From: Prorocentrum cordatum
Taxonomy: Eukaryota; Sar; Dinophyceae; Prorocentrales; Prorocentraceae
Reading direction: 5' to 3'
Length of the DNA stretch: 39,183 nucleotides
Assembly (NCBI GenBank): GCA_963575745.1
Contig: CAUYUJ010018542.1
Coordinates: 120,001-159,183, forward strand
Shown here: positions 1 through 9,714 of the stretch, piece after piece
Layout of the letters: every line of letters starts with the position of its first letter
How positions within the stretch are numbered: the first letter of the stretch is position 1
The notes under the pieces: generated by a model
Database searches by the model: none
The model's input: the letters and a program-made list of their open reading frames with translations, nothing else
Told to the model about the DNA's origin: nothing
Program-made: the position numbers and the translations under genes

Positions 1-571
1 AGATCTCCCAGTGCGGCTGGGTCGGGCAACACTTTACCTCTGGGCCCTTCTCGAGGGCCATCAGCAGGTTCTTGTGATCTGTCACGATCGTGGATCTGGC
101 AGGCATGAGGGTCAGGGCCATTAGGAACGCGTCGTGCTCGGTAAGTCCTGAGGACTGGACCAAGCCTGGAACGGGGCCGTAAGCAACTGCTTGGACCTCC
201 TCCGTGCCTGGTCTGAGTGAGCATACCGACCACCCCGCCCTCGTCATCCAATCAATATCAGGGTTTAACCCAGACCCACCAATATATATAAGTCCCCCTA
301 GATGCCCCCCCCGAGGGTACCATCTCGTTTGGCTCTCACCGACGTGCAGCGGAGGGGAAAGATCATCTCGCTTGCTATCCAAGCAGCCGAAGTCAACCAT
401 CTGGTTGTCGGGGAAATCTCTGCCCATGGAAATCAGCTCGTTGAAACCCTGCTCGCGCCTCCAGCCAACAAGCCCGTCACACCTATACAGACGGTGCGAT
501 GTGGTACCTGGAGCGCCCAAGCACCACCTGCATTCACGAGCGATGCTGTACCTATCCTGGACAATCCTATC
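1..571 (-). pseudogene. LINE zinc knuckle and RNase H domain (runs off left edge)
   Basis: From 571 down to 1 one minus-strand frame is open for 190 codons, preceded by a TAG at about 572-574. It opens with a zinc knuckle: Cys codons at 532-530 and 523-521, His at 496-494 and Cys at 481-479 (C-x2-C-x8-H-x4-C). About 60 residues later comes the RNase H fold: LIYIGGSGLNP (first strand, normally xxDGS), RAGWSV (third strand), YGPVPG, GLTEHDAFLMAL (helix A with the catalytic Glu) and TIVTDHKNLLMAL (fourth strand with the second catalytic Asp). The first catalytic Asp is Gly (GGT at 280-278). The element uses this activity to remove RNA from the cDNA hybrid. The last catalytic residues lie outside the window. 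Confidence 0.85.
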
Positions 572-1166
572 CTAAGTCCAGAGGCCCCAGCCATATGAAT
601 GGCCACCAGACCAGCCTGAGCCGAAGGTCCACGTCCCCGAAGCTGCCTGAGTTCTGCTTTCACAGGATCCAGGAACGCAAGGCCCTCCCAACCAAGGTGC
701 TTGGCGGCCGCCTGCTCGAGCTGCCGCTTGATACCCATATAGATAACCGCTTTGAGGACGGGGGTCCCAATTTGATGGAGGGCAAATTGGAGCCCACGGG
801 GACCAATCCATACATGATACGACCTTGCCGCCCACCCGAGACGCCTGGGGGTTTGGACGACGGCCCCTGCAGGGCCTCGCACATATCCCCAACCCTGCTG
901 TCCCCGTGATAAGGCCATGTGGAATATTTGTCCATCATATTTGCGGGAACCCATTCCTGGTGCAGCGCCAACGACCAAGTGAGCAGCGGGAGCGTGTTCA
1001 CCTGGAAGGACGGATCGGCATCTGGAGGGTCCAACAACAGAAACTGCACGGCGCGCGAGCGGCCCTTGGCCTTGCCGAAGAGCGCGAAGGCCGAGACAGT
1101 CCTCAACTTCTGCAACTCACTATCTGGCATGCCCATGACCCGCACTCCGTACGTGGCCGAGGCTCG
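440..1166 (-). pseudogene. LINE connection region between RT thumb and zinc knuckle
   Basis: Two overlapping frames give one plausible protein. First about 1166-940: YGVRVMGMPDSELQKLR, then GRSRAVQFLLLDPP and ADPSFQVNTLPLLTWSLAL. Then about 978-580: GPAGAVVQTPRRLGW and an Ala/Lys-rich helical part, ending LVAIHMAGASGL. The same landmarks (G-x-x-D-x-x-L-x-x-LR, a DP-x-V segment, then 'GP/PG-x-V...GW/GC') recur in the plus-strand LINE at 27214-27660, which supports the reading. No catalytic motif is expected here. A further frameshift near 565-575 leads to the knuckle frame. Confidence 0.6.
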
Positions 1167-1747
1167 ACCACACTCGTGTTAGCCATTTTACGATGATGCT
1201 TGAGGGCCCGAAAACGATGTGCACGCTTCCTGAGTTTACTGATCCTGGACTTCTGCACTGGTTTACCTGCGCGAGCCTGCATGCCGGAGTCGTGCCCTAA
1301 GCTCTTGACGCTGGCACATACCTTGAAACAAGAAGCACGCAGATCTTTGCCAAGTTGCGCCGCTAACTCCTTGGCAGAAGCCAGCATCTGGCATTTCTTG
1401 TGCAAAACCACTTGCTCCAGATGCTGTATCTGCTTGCACAAGTCGGGGGCCGCAGCAGCTAGAGCCTGTCGAACGAAACGTGCCGAACCGATTGCTTCTA
1501 ATGTTATGTCGCCTACCATGACATACAAAAGTACGCTCGGCCACCTATCACGCATGTAAACTAAAGAATCGTACAACACAGCGCGCAGCAATGTCGTCGC
1601 AAAAGAACAGCCCGCGATGACCGAACGATTCAACCTGATAACCGACGAGACGACCTCCCTCACTTTGGTCATCCTCCGCCCCCGTACACCTTCAACAAAA
1701 GCCGAGCCCGTCTTAAGTCGAAACTGTGCTTCTGGCAGGACTTCCAA
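1103..1747 (-). pseudogene. LINE reverse transcriptase, C-terminal palm (motifs B and C) and thumb
   Basis: Continues the RT after the frameshift near 1680. SVIAGCSFATTLL is motif B. Motif C reads YVMVGDITLEA at about 1525-1495: the usual [FY]xDD pair is Gly-Asp, with the Gly codon GGC at 1513-1511. That is one transition away from Asp and should abolish polymerisation. The thumb follows with a Lys/Arg-rich helix region and VKSLGHDSG, equivalent to the conserved 'LG' turn. The useful frame ends near 1165, where the neighbouring frame continues as ATYGVRVMGMPDSELQKLR. The remaining codons of this ORF after that point are a shadow. Confidence 0.8.
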
Positions 1748-3123
1748 AGAACATCGTGGGGAATCTTCTCATAGCACTTCTCTAGATCTATCAGCGCTGA
1801 CCCCGAACTAGCCGCGATAGATTCTGCAGCTTCGGCACGCGCCGCCTGCTGCCACACTGCGCGCTCGCATCTCCTGCCCATGCCGCCGTGCACACAGCTC
1901 AGGGCATGATTCCGCCCCCATTGGTTGGCCTGATCTCGTCTGAGTCGGCCAAGGATGCGGATGCACGCTGCCAAAACTCCTATGGGTCGATGACCTCCGT
2001 CTGGCTTCTGAAGAAAAACCACCAAAGATAAATCGCATTGTTCAGGCATCAGTAGGTGCTCTTCTATAAAGCCGAGGGCCAGCCCGTAGGCCGTCAAAGC
2101 CTTGTCGCTCAACATCTTCAAAACACCAGGGTTCCAACCGTCAATGCCGACCGCCGTGCCCTTTTTGAACCTCTTGAGAACCTCGCGAAGCTGTTCGGCA
2201 GTTGGTGGAGGGGGAGGTTCACCCAAGGGGAGGTCCAGGTTAGAAGGCAGAAGCCGAGAGGGTTCGCCCTCATGCCAAACCTCACGCCATTCGTTAAGCA
2301 GCTGCGCGACAGTGTCCACTGGCCCCGCAGGGGCTCCAGCTGGCCCCGAGGCATCAGGGGCCCATCCTTGCGGCTCCTTGGTCCACTTGTAGAGCGCACC
2401 CCCTCCAGACTCCAAGGATTGGGATACCCAGCTCCTCCACTCCTTGGTCCTCTTGCTCCTGAACCCCGCCTCCTCCTGAGCCGCCAAGCTGCGCAGCGCC
2501 TGCAGCCCCGCGGTGATGCCGTCCAAGCCGACGTCCGCGGACAGCTGCAGAGAAGAGTGAAACTGCTTCCAGCCTGGAACATCTGCCAAACTCGGATTCG
2601 ACCAGTTAAGCCTCCAGGGTAAGTCTCGAACACCCTTGGACTCCCAAGAATGCCCCTTGCTCACCAGGTAATTCAGCTCCTCCAGCCAAACCTGATATCT
2701 CCTCATACTCCTCGTCTGCTTCGAACATGTCAGAAACGGCCCCTTGCCGTATTCCAGAGTCGGCTTTTCCACCGCCCGAAAGCCCCGACTCCTCCCACAG
2801 TACCTAAGTCGATCCGAGACTGGAATGTTCAAAGTGTCGCAGAGCTCGGCCTCCATGCGATCGCATAGCTGCCCATGGAAATCCTTGAAACCATCTGCCG
2901 TCGGCGCCTCGTCGAGCGCCTCGAACGAAATGCCGATATCTGACCAGTCCTGCGGCGGTGGGACTGGTCCTATAGGCCTCTCTGTCGGAAAAGGCATGGG
3001 CACCTTGACGCGCGACTGAAACTGCAAGTGCGCATCGGTTCCCAGAGACAGTCGGACAGGGAAATGAGCCTCATTCGCCGAGTCCGAAAGACGTTCGCAC
3101 GATCTGACGACCCCGACGCTCAC
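1669..3123 (-). pseudogene. LINE reverse transcriptase, N-terminal part (fingers to motif A)
   Basis: 484 codons. The first 25 carry the end of the endonuclease (AHFPVRLSL), then about 270 residues of linker, then the RT: GTAVGIDGWNPGVLK (about 2130-2175, LINE motif 0/1), LVVFLQKPDGGHRPIGVL (motif 2, with the conserved Lys/Arg and RPI) and ALIDLEKCYEKIPHDVLW (about 1800-1745; motif A with the first catalytic Asp retained). The frame ends in KVYGGGG and a stop at 1669. The overlapping frame below takes over at the equivalent Gly-Arg, so a single-base indel lies near 1675-1690. The domain order and motif wording match RNase H-bearing LINE RTs. Group II and telomerase RTs would not have the GIDGWNP/RPIGVL combination next to an APE domain. 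Confidence 0.85.
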
Positions 3124-3703
3124 GAGATATCACGAAGAAATCTAGTTCACGCCAAGCTTTGCCCACACGACAAGTCGGCCTATTACAACTCACCACAACA
3201 CCCCTCGTCTCCTGAACGCTCCGAAGACGCTGAACCTCCGAAGGTAAACTGTTGAAATCCCCAGGTATGACGAACGGCTTCTGGGCCCCAAACAAGAATT
3301 CTCCCAACTGATTCATGATTTGCTGCCCTTTAGCTCCTGCAACTCCCTCGCCATCTGGAGTGCACACACTGACGACATAGAAGCCCCCCTTCACGCACCC
3401 GTTCACCCACACGATCGAGCAACGCGAGTGGAGGAGATGCCTGTGTACCTGCAGCGGCTCGCCAGCCCCGATGTGCTGGCGGACCGCGATGCCGACGCCC
3501 GAGGAGATGCCCCCTTGGTCAGTCGCATCCGCTGAAGATAGTCGCAATTTGAAACCCTCACTTCTCATGGACTGCTCATGCTGACTGACATTCTCGCGCA
3601 AAACTCTGCACTCTTGGAGGCAGAAAACTGAAACGTCACTCAGCCTGCTGTCCGTTAGAATAGACTAAGCTCCTTTCCAACCTGAAACATTCGCCGTGAC
3701 CAA
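3071..3703 (-). pseudogene. LINE APE-type endonuclease domain (broken)
   Basis: Endonuclease/exonuclease/phosphatase fold that nicks target DNA for target-primed reverse transcription. Visible in order: TANVSGW (N-terminal strand with the conserved Asn), LQEC (catalytic Glu), a Gly-rich segment with SSGVGIAV, VSVCTPDGEG, PGDFNSLPSEV (the GDFN metal/catalytic motif) and ELDFFVIS (equivalent to the xDY/F strand). The last motif, which normally holds the catalytic His, is in the next frame as AHFPVRLSL (about 3070-3040). An in-frame TAG at 3665-3667 lies between the first and second motifs, and a frameshift near 3110 separates the last. ATG is not the real start, since this is an internal polyprotein domain. 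Only the stop and the shift look inactivating; the visible catalytic residues are retained. Confidence 0.85.
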
Positions 3704-4925
3704 GTGCCACGGTGTACTCGAAGGGGTACTTTTGGCTGCAAGGGGCAACTGACTGGCACAGGCGAGGCGGCCTGTGATAAAGGCCCTGCTGCGGATCCGC
3801 TGCCCCTTTGCCAGAGCCAGGCCCCTTGCCGACGAGCCGCTGGGCGTGGGCGCGGACCTGAGCGGCGGTCTGGCCCTTGCCCATGCCGCCCTTGCCGAAG
3901 GCATGCGGCGGCGGCACGATGGGCTCGGCGGCGCCTGCGCCTCCGCCTGCTGGAGCCGCCGCGGCGGCCGCTGGCGCCTGAGCGCCCTGCTCCGCAGCAG
4001 CTGAACCAGCCGCTCCGGTACCATCTCCAGGCTCGGCAGCGTCTGGTGGTTCCTGGCGCCGACGCTTCCCTTCGAGCCGCTTCTTGAGCTGCTCGTGGTC
4101 CGCCTTGCATTGCTCCGCCTTCTGCTTGAGTTCCCCGAACATGGCGCGGGCCAGCTCAGTGAACTTGGTCTTGAGCTCCTGTTCGCGCCTCTTCGCCTCC
4201 TGCTTGTCGCTATCCTCCACGTCGACGTAGTCCGCCAGGCCGAAGAGGTCGTCTCCGCACGACAGCTCCCACTCGCCCTGCTTGCCCTCCAGCAGCGCTG
4301 CCAGGGACAGCTGCGGCAGGGGCGGGGGGGCTGAGACCACGGGAGCCATCGTGGCGTGCAGCTCCGTAATCGCCTCCTTGTAGATCTGCTCCTGCTCTCC
4401 CAGGCGCTGAAGGATGCCTGACACCTTCGTCTGCTGGAGGGCCACGCGCGCGTGCAGGTCGTCCAACACCGAAGTCTCCCTCTCCAGGTCGATGTCCAGT
4501 TTCTTCGTGTTCTTGTGTGCCTGGTCCGCCCGCGTCTGGGGCGGGACCTCGTGCTTGTCCTTGACGGCCAGCACCTGCTGGTAGTACTCGGACATCTGCT
4601 CGTTGCCAACCTTCCTGCCCAGCTCGATGAGCTGCTTGAGCTCCGCCACCGAAACGTTGGGAACGGGGTCCGTTCCTGCCTGCAGCAGGCCCACTGGGAG
4701 CGGAGCCATGCCTTGTCCTGCAGCAGCGTCAGCACCGCGAGCAGGCAGGCCAGGAGGATGAACCACATCATCCGCCCCCTTGCCCTTGGGCTTCGACTTG
4801 GGTTTCTTGTCCTTTCCCGTCTGCCAGTGCTTCCCGCAATGCTTGCAATATGCCACGTGCATAAGGGTCTTTCTACATCCGCAGAGCTCGCATCTCCAAG
4901 TCGCGTCACGCCAACCATTTGACAT
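3636..4925 (-). pseudogene. LINE ORF1 protein: zinc ribbon, coiled coil, Gly/Ala/Pro-rich tail
   Basis: Open frame of 429 codons starting ATG at 4925. A zinc ribbon opens the protein: Cys12-x2-Cys15 and Cys27-x2-Cys30, bracketed by Trp10 and Trp34, followed by a Lys-rich basic stretch (about residues 37-50). Residues about 90-200 and 245-300 are rich in Glu, Lys, Gln and Leu and look coiled-coil. A low-complexity Ala/Gly/Pro segment follows. ORF1 proteins of LINEs bind element RNA; the ribbon plus basic patch would suit that (inference). The true reading probably runs directly into the endonuclease as one polyprotein. At about 3705-3715 a frameshift diverts this frame into a 22-residue nonsense tail, while the adjacent frame starts the endonuclease. 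No host function is suggested. Confidence 0.8.
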
Positions 4926-5080
4926 GCCGCAACCGCAGACTCAGACGAGACTGTGAAGCGAAAGGTGGCCGAAAGTGAAAGGATCCTCACCCTTGGCAGG
5001 GCTTCTGAACGAGGATCGTGCGGGTCGCTGTGACCAGCTCGAGCCCCGACCCCAGGGAAGGCGAAGGCCCCAGGCAACGG

Positions 5081-5101
5081 CTTGAGCCAAATGGCTACGG
5101 A
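5081..5101 (-). other. Relic of dinoflagellate spliced leader (DinoSL) at the LINE 5' end
   Basis: The minus strand reads TCCG followed by TAGCCATTTGGCTCAAG. The known 22-nt DinoSL is the same except for one more T in the T-run. It lies 155 nt upstream of the ORF1 start and exactly where the element gives way to a (GAG)n microsatellite. A genomic DinoSL at the head of a retroelement is expected if a trans-spliced transcript was reverse transcribed and inserted complete to its 5' end. Confidence 0.9.
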
Positions 5102-5102
5102 T

Positions 5103-5197
5103 CTCCTCCTCCTTCTCCTCCTCCTCCTCCTCCTCCTCCTCCTCCTCCTCCTCCTCCTCCCCCTCCCCCTCCCCCCCCCCCTTCTCCTCCTCCTCCA
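5103..5197. repeat. (CTC)n microsatellite with C-run
   Basis: Nearly pure CTC triplets on the plus strand, ending in runs of C. It abuts the DinoSL relic of the LINE directly. Poly-Leu, poly-Pro and poly-Glu open frames across it are artefacts of the repeat. Confidence 0.97.
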
Positions 5198-5199
5198 GC

Positions 5200-6130
5200 G
5201 GTACGGCCTCCGAAACCGCGAGCCTGTGCTGCAGCTCCTCCACCTGCCGCCTGCGGCAAACGCTGTGCCCGGGCGGGGCGGGGGGGGTCGCCGAGGCACG
5301 CGGCCGCGAGCCGCGGGCGGCAGGGAGAGACCTAAGACGAAACCGAACGAGGATACAGCTGGCGCGCATCACAAGGACGCTCGACAAGGACGCAAGGGGC
5401 CTTGGGACGCCCCTCTCGAAATGTTTCGGGCGGGGCGCGGCCACCGAAGTTGGCGAAGGATGGGCCGCGAAGGATGGGCCGAGGAGGCCCTGGGGAAGGT
5501 TGCCCAACTTCACTACAGTCGGGGCGTTGACCCAAGGAGCCCAAAATAATGAACGAGGCCCCTTTTCTCCGCAAGTTAACTTCGACTTCCCATCGGGGAC
5601 TTAAGGAGCACCTGCGGGAAGCTATGCATTAATGAAGGAGCACGGAGCCCGTCCCCAACGCAAAGGGTTCCTTCTTCAGCGCCCCGACGGTATGTGGGTT
5701 CACTGCAACATCGGGCGAGGATGAACCGAAAACCTCTGAGACCCAGCGGTTCTGGAGAATGTCTCGGGCGCCGCGGCCTTCTCATAGCCGCCGGAACGCT
5801 CTGGGAAGGATGTATCCTCGTCCCAACCGCGCCCCGCTGACCTTCAACGTCTCGAAAAACTCGGCGTGGAGGTTTTTCACGATTTTGGTTTTTGGGAGAC
5901 TTCGCGGAGCCGCAAAATCGGGCCGCCCCAGGGAGATAAGGGTCCAGTCATCTGGGGGCCCCGAATTGGTTCATGACTGGACGTCCCCCATCCCCTTCTT
6001 CCGCTTCCCCTGGTCTCCCGAAGCACCATCAATCGTCAGTCCATGTTGACAAGAGGCCATGCCTGAATGCAAACGGGCCGCACCTTCACATGCAGGGTGT
6101 CCTCGAACTTTCGCTCATTTCCCTCATTAT
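5200..6130. other. No gene recognised; GC-rich spacer
   Basis: No protein family, RNA gene or long-range repeat is recognised. At 5452-5555 a short motif AAGGATGGGCCG is doubled and followed by GAAGGTTGCCC and GTTGAC. A similar series recurs at 12150-12230, so this may be a decayed dispersed repeat. Confidence 0.5.
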
Positions 6131-6132
6131 TG

Positions 6133-6144
6133 TCTTTCTCTCTG

Positions 6145-6207
<63 letters not shown>

Positions 6208-6209
6208 TC
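6133..6209. repeat. (TC)n microsatellite
   Basis: Almost uninterrupted CT dinucleotides on the plus strand, grading into a pyrimidine-rich tail to about 6360. Confidence 0.97.
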
Positions 6210-6369
6210 ATCCTCCAGTCCCCTTCCTTATGCTCGCCCCTCCGTATTACTCCTCCTCCTCTCCCCCCTTCCTGACTCTCTCATCCTTATTATCTCTCCC
6301 TTTTCTCTCTCCTCCTACCCTCCATCCCCTTCTCTCCGGTCTTGTTCTCCTTCCCTTTTCGGCGGTGGG

Positions 6370-8960
6370 CAGGGGGCGGACGGGGGGGAATGACGGGAGC
6401 GCGAGTGCTTGGGCGAAGTGCGCGACTGTTTTCGGCGCGCAGGAGCCCTCGGCGCAGCGTCTCGTCCTCACGCACGTAAGACCGCACTGTGTTGAAGCGC
6501 GCGCGGCCCACGATGCCATCCATCGCCCGCCCCGGGTCCATGCAGGACCGCGCCGCGTGCAGCGAGGGCGCCTCCATCTCGCCGAGCAGCCGGAGCAGGC
6601 GAGGCGTCCAGCGAACCCAATCTCGGGCCTCCAGCACGCCGCGACTCTCCTCGGCAGCGGCGTGGCACCCCCGCGCGTGGCCCCTGGCGGGGGAGTGGCC
6701 TCACGCCGTCCCTGATCACACGCGGCCGGGGGACTCGCCGAGGTGTCCTCCAACATTGCTTGCTCGGGGCGGCCGTGGAGCGCTCGCATCCGTTTCTGCA
6801 AGGGCTGCTGATCCACCGCCTGGTCGACGAACTCCTGCAGCGGGATCCGTGCCTCCTCCACACTGAGGCCCGCGGCCGCTGCCACCCGCACGAGCGTCCC
6901 ATCGAACTCCTGCCCGCCCGCCTGCACCGCCAGACGTGAGCCGAGAAGTCCACATCCAGGCGGGACCTCGCTGACCCGCCGCCGCGTGGCGTCGAGGGCG
7001 CACGGCCCAAGGGCCAGCATCTGCGCCCAACCGTTGTTCAAGAACGGCCGAGCGCCGGCACCCCAATGGCCACAGACGTCGGGCACAAGGGAAGACACAC
7101 CTGCGTGCCGGTGCACGGGGGGCCTCTGCGTTCCTCGTGCTGTCATAAAGGAGCAGCGCAGACGGAAGGAACGAACTTCTTGCGGCCACGCTGGGCCTCG
7201 GCCACGAACAGGTTCCCCGACCTAGGTCTACGGAGCGACCAGCAACCAGGGCCCCTCCTGAGCCCAAGTTGGATTCATTGCCGCGTGACCAATGTCGCCA
7301 AAGTGAACAGTGGCCGCCGAGGGCACAGTGAGGAGTGCAGACGCCTCCTCGCTCTGAAGGTCCCCTGCACGGCCTGACGCTGACGGGCGGTTGCGGGTGA
7401 TGTGATCGGGCCTCGGGTAGAGAACACGCCTCTGCCCCAACCGGTGGATGGACCCAGGGGCAAACTGAGCAGAGAGCAAAGGCCACAACCAGAAGGTGAC
7501 TGGCTGGGGAACGTGTGTCACGAGCAGCTCCTAGTGTCCCCACCCTGCTCTAGAGAGCCCCACCGCATACCCAGTGGCCTCCGTCTCCTCCTCACGCGCA
7601 AGCCGCGGGGTTCCTCGATCAACAAGCCACCCTCTGCAGGGGGCCGTCGGGCTGCACGGCACAAGCCTCATCACACTAGGCACATGCGTCCTGTTCGACG
7701 TCATCCAGCAATTCTTGGCAACAGCGCCATCAGATTAGGGACTCGGCGAATTTGGCAACTGTCATCTCCCACGAGGTCACCCGTCAGACCTCTGAATTGC
7801 CGACCTGCTCAGATTCTCCTCTAGCGGGGCCCCGACTGGCCAACCCACAACAGCGACCGAAGACGGACGAACGACTACGTACGACGACGACCAACGACAG
7901 CGACAACGACAGCGACAACGACCGACGAAGATCGACGACGGCGGTGGACGATGACGAACGCCGACGACGAACGACAACGAGCGACGGCGGCGACGACGCC
8001 GACGCCCTCCGCGCAGCTGCCCGGGCTGACGAAGGCCGCAGAAGATCCACCGAAGGCCTCCGTGGAGGGCAGAAGGACCACCCTCGCAGCGAGCGCCCCC
8101 ACGAGCGAGGCAGCGCCCCTCGCAATCGCGCCCCAGGCGGGGAGCTGGAAGGGGGCAGGGCCAGGGCTGAACCTCAACGGTGGTTTTCGTGTTCGTTTCG
8201 TCTTCGTTGTCCCTCGGTTTGTCTTCCATCCGCCTTTGCCGCAGAACGAAGTCGAAACGAAAACGGCCCACGAAATCGCCAAAGCATCGTTTAGGTCCAG
8301 CCCTGGGCTGGACTGCTCGGCCAACTCCCAGGACTGCCTAGCGGGCGCCAGCCACTGGGGGGCCCAAGAGAGCCCAGAAATCGAACCGACGAGTCGGATC
8401 GGGGATCGAAAAGAAGCGGATCGGCGGAAATCGGCAGCCAAGTCGGGAGGAGTCGAATCGGCGGAAATCGGCGGGCTACGAAGCCTGCTTTGAGAAATCG
8501 GGGTTCAGATCGGAACCCGAGGTCGAATCGAATCGGAATCGGAATCCATCGGGGCCGAATCGAATCGAATCGGAGGAATCGAAGCGAGCCCGGCCGAAGG
8601 CCGCCGGGGGCCGCCGAAGGGCCGCCGTCGCAGCGGCGGCGGCGGACGGCGGCGGCGAGCTCCCACGGCGGAAGCCGGCCAGCCACGGTGACCGACTCTG
8701 CCGCGCCGCCCTCCAGGGCCGCCGCAGAGGCGGCAGGTGGCAGCGGCAAGCGGCAAGAGCGGCAAGGGCGGCGGTCGGCGGCCCGGGAGCGCAGCCTGAG
8801 GAGGGCGGCGGCGTCTGCCTCGCGTGGCGCGGGGGGGGAATCGGCCGCTCCCCGTTGTCCTCGTCGTCCTCGTCGTCGTCGTCGTCGTCGTCCTCTCATC
8901 CGACTCCTGCTCCTGCTCTTCGTGGTCGCCGCACTTGGAGATTTCAAGAACAAGTGGGGG
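6370..8960. other. No confident gene; GC-rich, with CGA/CAA-rich and GTC-rich stretches
   Basis: Several long overlapping frames on both strands are what 65-70% GC produces by chance. The most protein-like stretch is on minus at about 7070-6750 (contains PPGCGLLGSRLAV and EEARIPLQEFVDQAV), with mixed residue usage, but it matches no family I know and lacks neighbouring exons. 7880-8000 is rich in CGACAA-type repeats, 8490-8580 has several GAATCG repeats, and 8859-8891 is (CGT)n. Confidence 0.4.
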
Positions 8961-8969
8961 TTGAGTCCC

Positions 8970-9700
8970 GAGTGTCCCGCCTCGCGCCACGGCCAACCCC
9001 ACCCTGCATACCGCGGCCGCCAGACCCCAAATTGTCCCGAGAAACCCGAGTGCCCCACCTCGCGCCCCGCCAACCCCACCCTGCATACTGCGGCCGCAAG
9101 ACCCCCAAGTTGTCCCGAGAAACCCGAGTGCCCCGCCTCGCGCCCGGCCAACCCCACCCTGCACACCGCGGCCGCCAGACCTTCAAGTGTCCCGAGAATC
9201 CCAAGTGTCCCGCCTCGCGCCCGGCCAACTCCACCCTGCATACGGCGGCCGCCACACCCCAAAAATGTCCCGAGAATCCCGAGTGTCCCGCCTCGCGCAC
9301 GGACAACCCCACCCTGCATACCGCGGCCGCCAGACCCCAAAATGTCTCGATAAACCCGAGTGTCCCGCCTCGCGCCCAGTCAACCCCCCGCTGCATACCG
9401 CGGCCGCCAGACACCCAAATTGTCCCGAGAATCCCAAGTTTCCCGCCTCGCGCCCGGCCAACCCCACCCTGCACACCGCGGCCGCCAGACCTTCAAAAGT
9501 CCCGAGAATCCAAGGTGTCCCGCCTCGCGCCCGGACAACCCCACCCTGCATACCGCGGCCGCCACACCCCAAAAATGTCCCGAGAATCCCGAGTGTCCCG
9601 CCTCGCGCACGGCCAACCCCACCCTGCATACCGCGGCCGCCAAACCTTAAATTGTCCAGAGAATCCCCGAGAGTTCTGGGTGTCCCGCCACGCGCCCTCG
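8970..9700. repeat. 77/78-bp minisatellite, about nine units, with a 310-bp higher-order period
   Basis: The anchor CGCG of each unit's CCTCGCGC falls at 8983, 9061, 9139, 9216, 9294, 9371, 9449, 9526 and 9604, so spacing is about 78, 78, 77, 78, 77, 78, 77 and 78. Each unit carries a GCGGCCGC-type core and ends in a CCCGAGAA-like link. Units four apart resemble each other more than neighbours do: the 'CTTCAA' link variant is in units 3 and 7, the 'CACACCCCAAAAATG' variant in units 4 and 8, and 'CGCAC' starts in units 5 and 9. The array is open in several frames on both strands only because of its composition. The last unit degrades at 9691. Confidence 0.93.
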
Positions 9701-9714
9701 ACAAATCCGGCAGA

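Larger units (their letters stand above)
1..5101 (-). mobile_element. Non-LTR retrotransposon (LINE), near full length, degenerate, 5' end marked by a spliced-leader relic
   Basis: Read on the minus strand, the order is DinoSL relic (5101-5081), about 155 nt of leader, ORF1 (4925-3705), APE endonuclease (3703-3071), reverse transcriptase (3123-1103), thumb/connection region (1166-440), CX2C-H-C zinc knuckle (532-479) and RNase H (about 300-1), which continues past the window edge. This order is that of RNase H-bearing LINEs. The copy is dead: there are frameshifts near 3710, 3110, 1680, 1165, 570 and 460, a TAG at 3665-3667, and catalytic Asp replaced by Gly in both RT and RNase H. The domains fit the same neighbour order across every frame change, so this is one decayed element and not several genes. 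A (GAG)n tract lies immediately 5' of it. The 3' end is not visible. Confidence 0.9.

Noticed and set aside
204-598. Small plus-strand frames over the RNase H region
   Set aside because: They are shadows of the minus-strand LINE domain, which has clear motifs.
1180-1195. TAGCCATTTTACG on plus as a third DinoSL relic
   Set aside because: Only about ten bases match, the GGCTCAAG end is missing, and it lies inside LINE coding sequence on the other strand.
6247-7146. 299-codon minus frame as a gene
   Set aside because: Only its middle third looks protein-like, its end is microsatellite, and no family was recognised. Mentioned only as part of the spacer.
8970-9700. CRISPR-like array
   Set aside because: Whole 77/78-bp units repeat with no unique spacers, and the genome is eukaryotic. 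It is a minisatellite.
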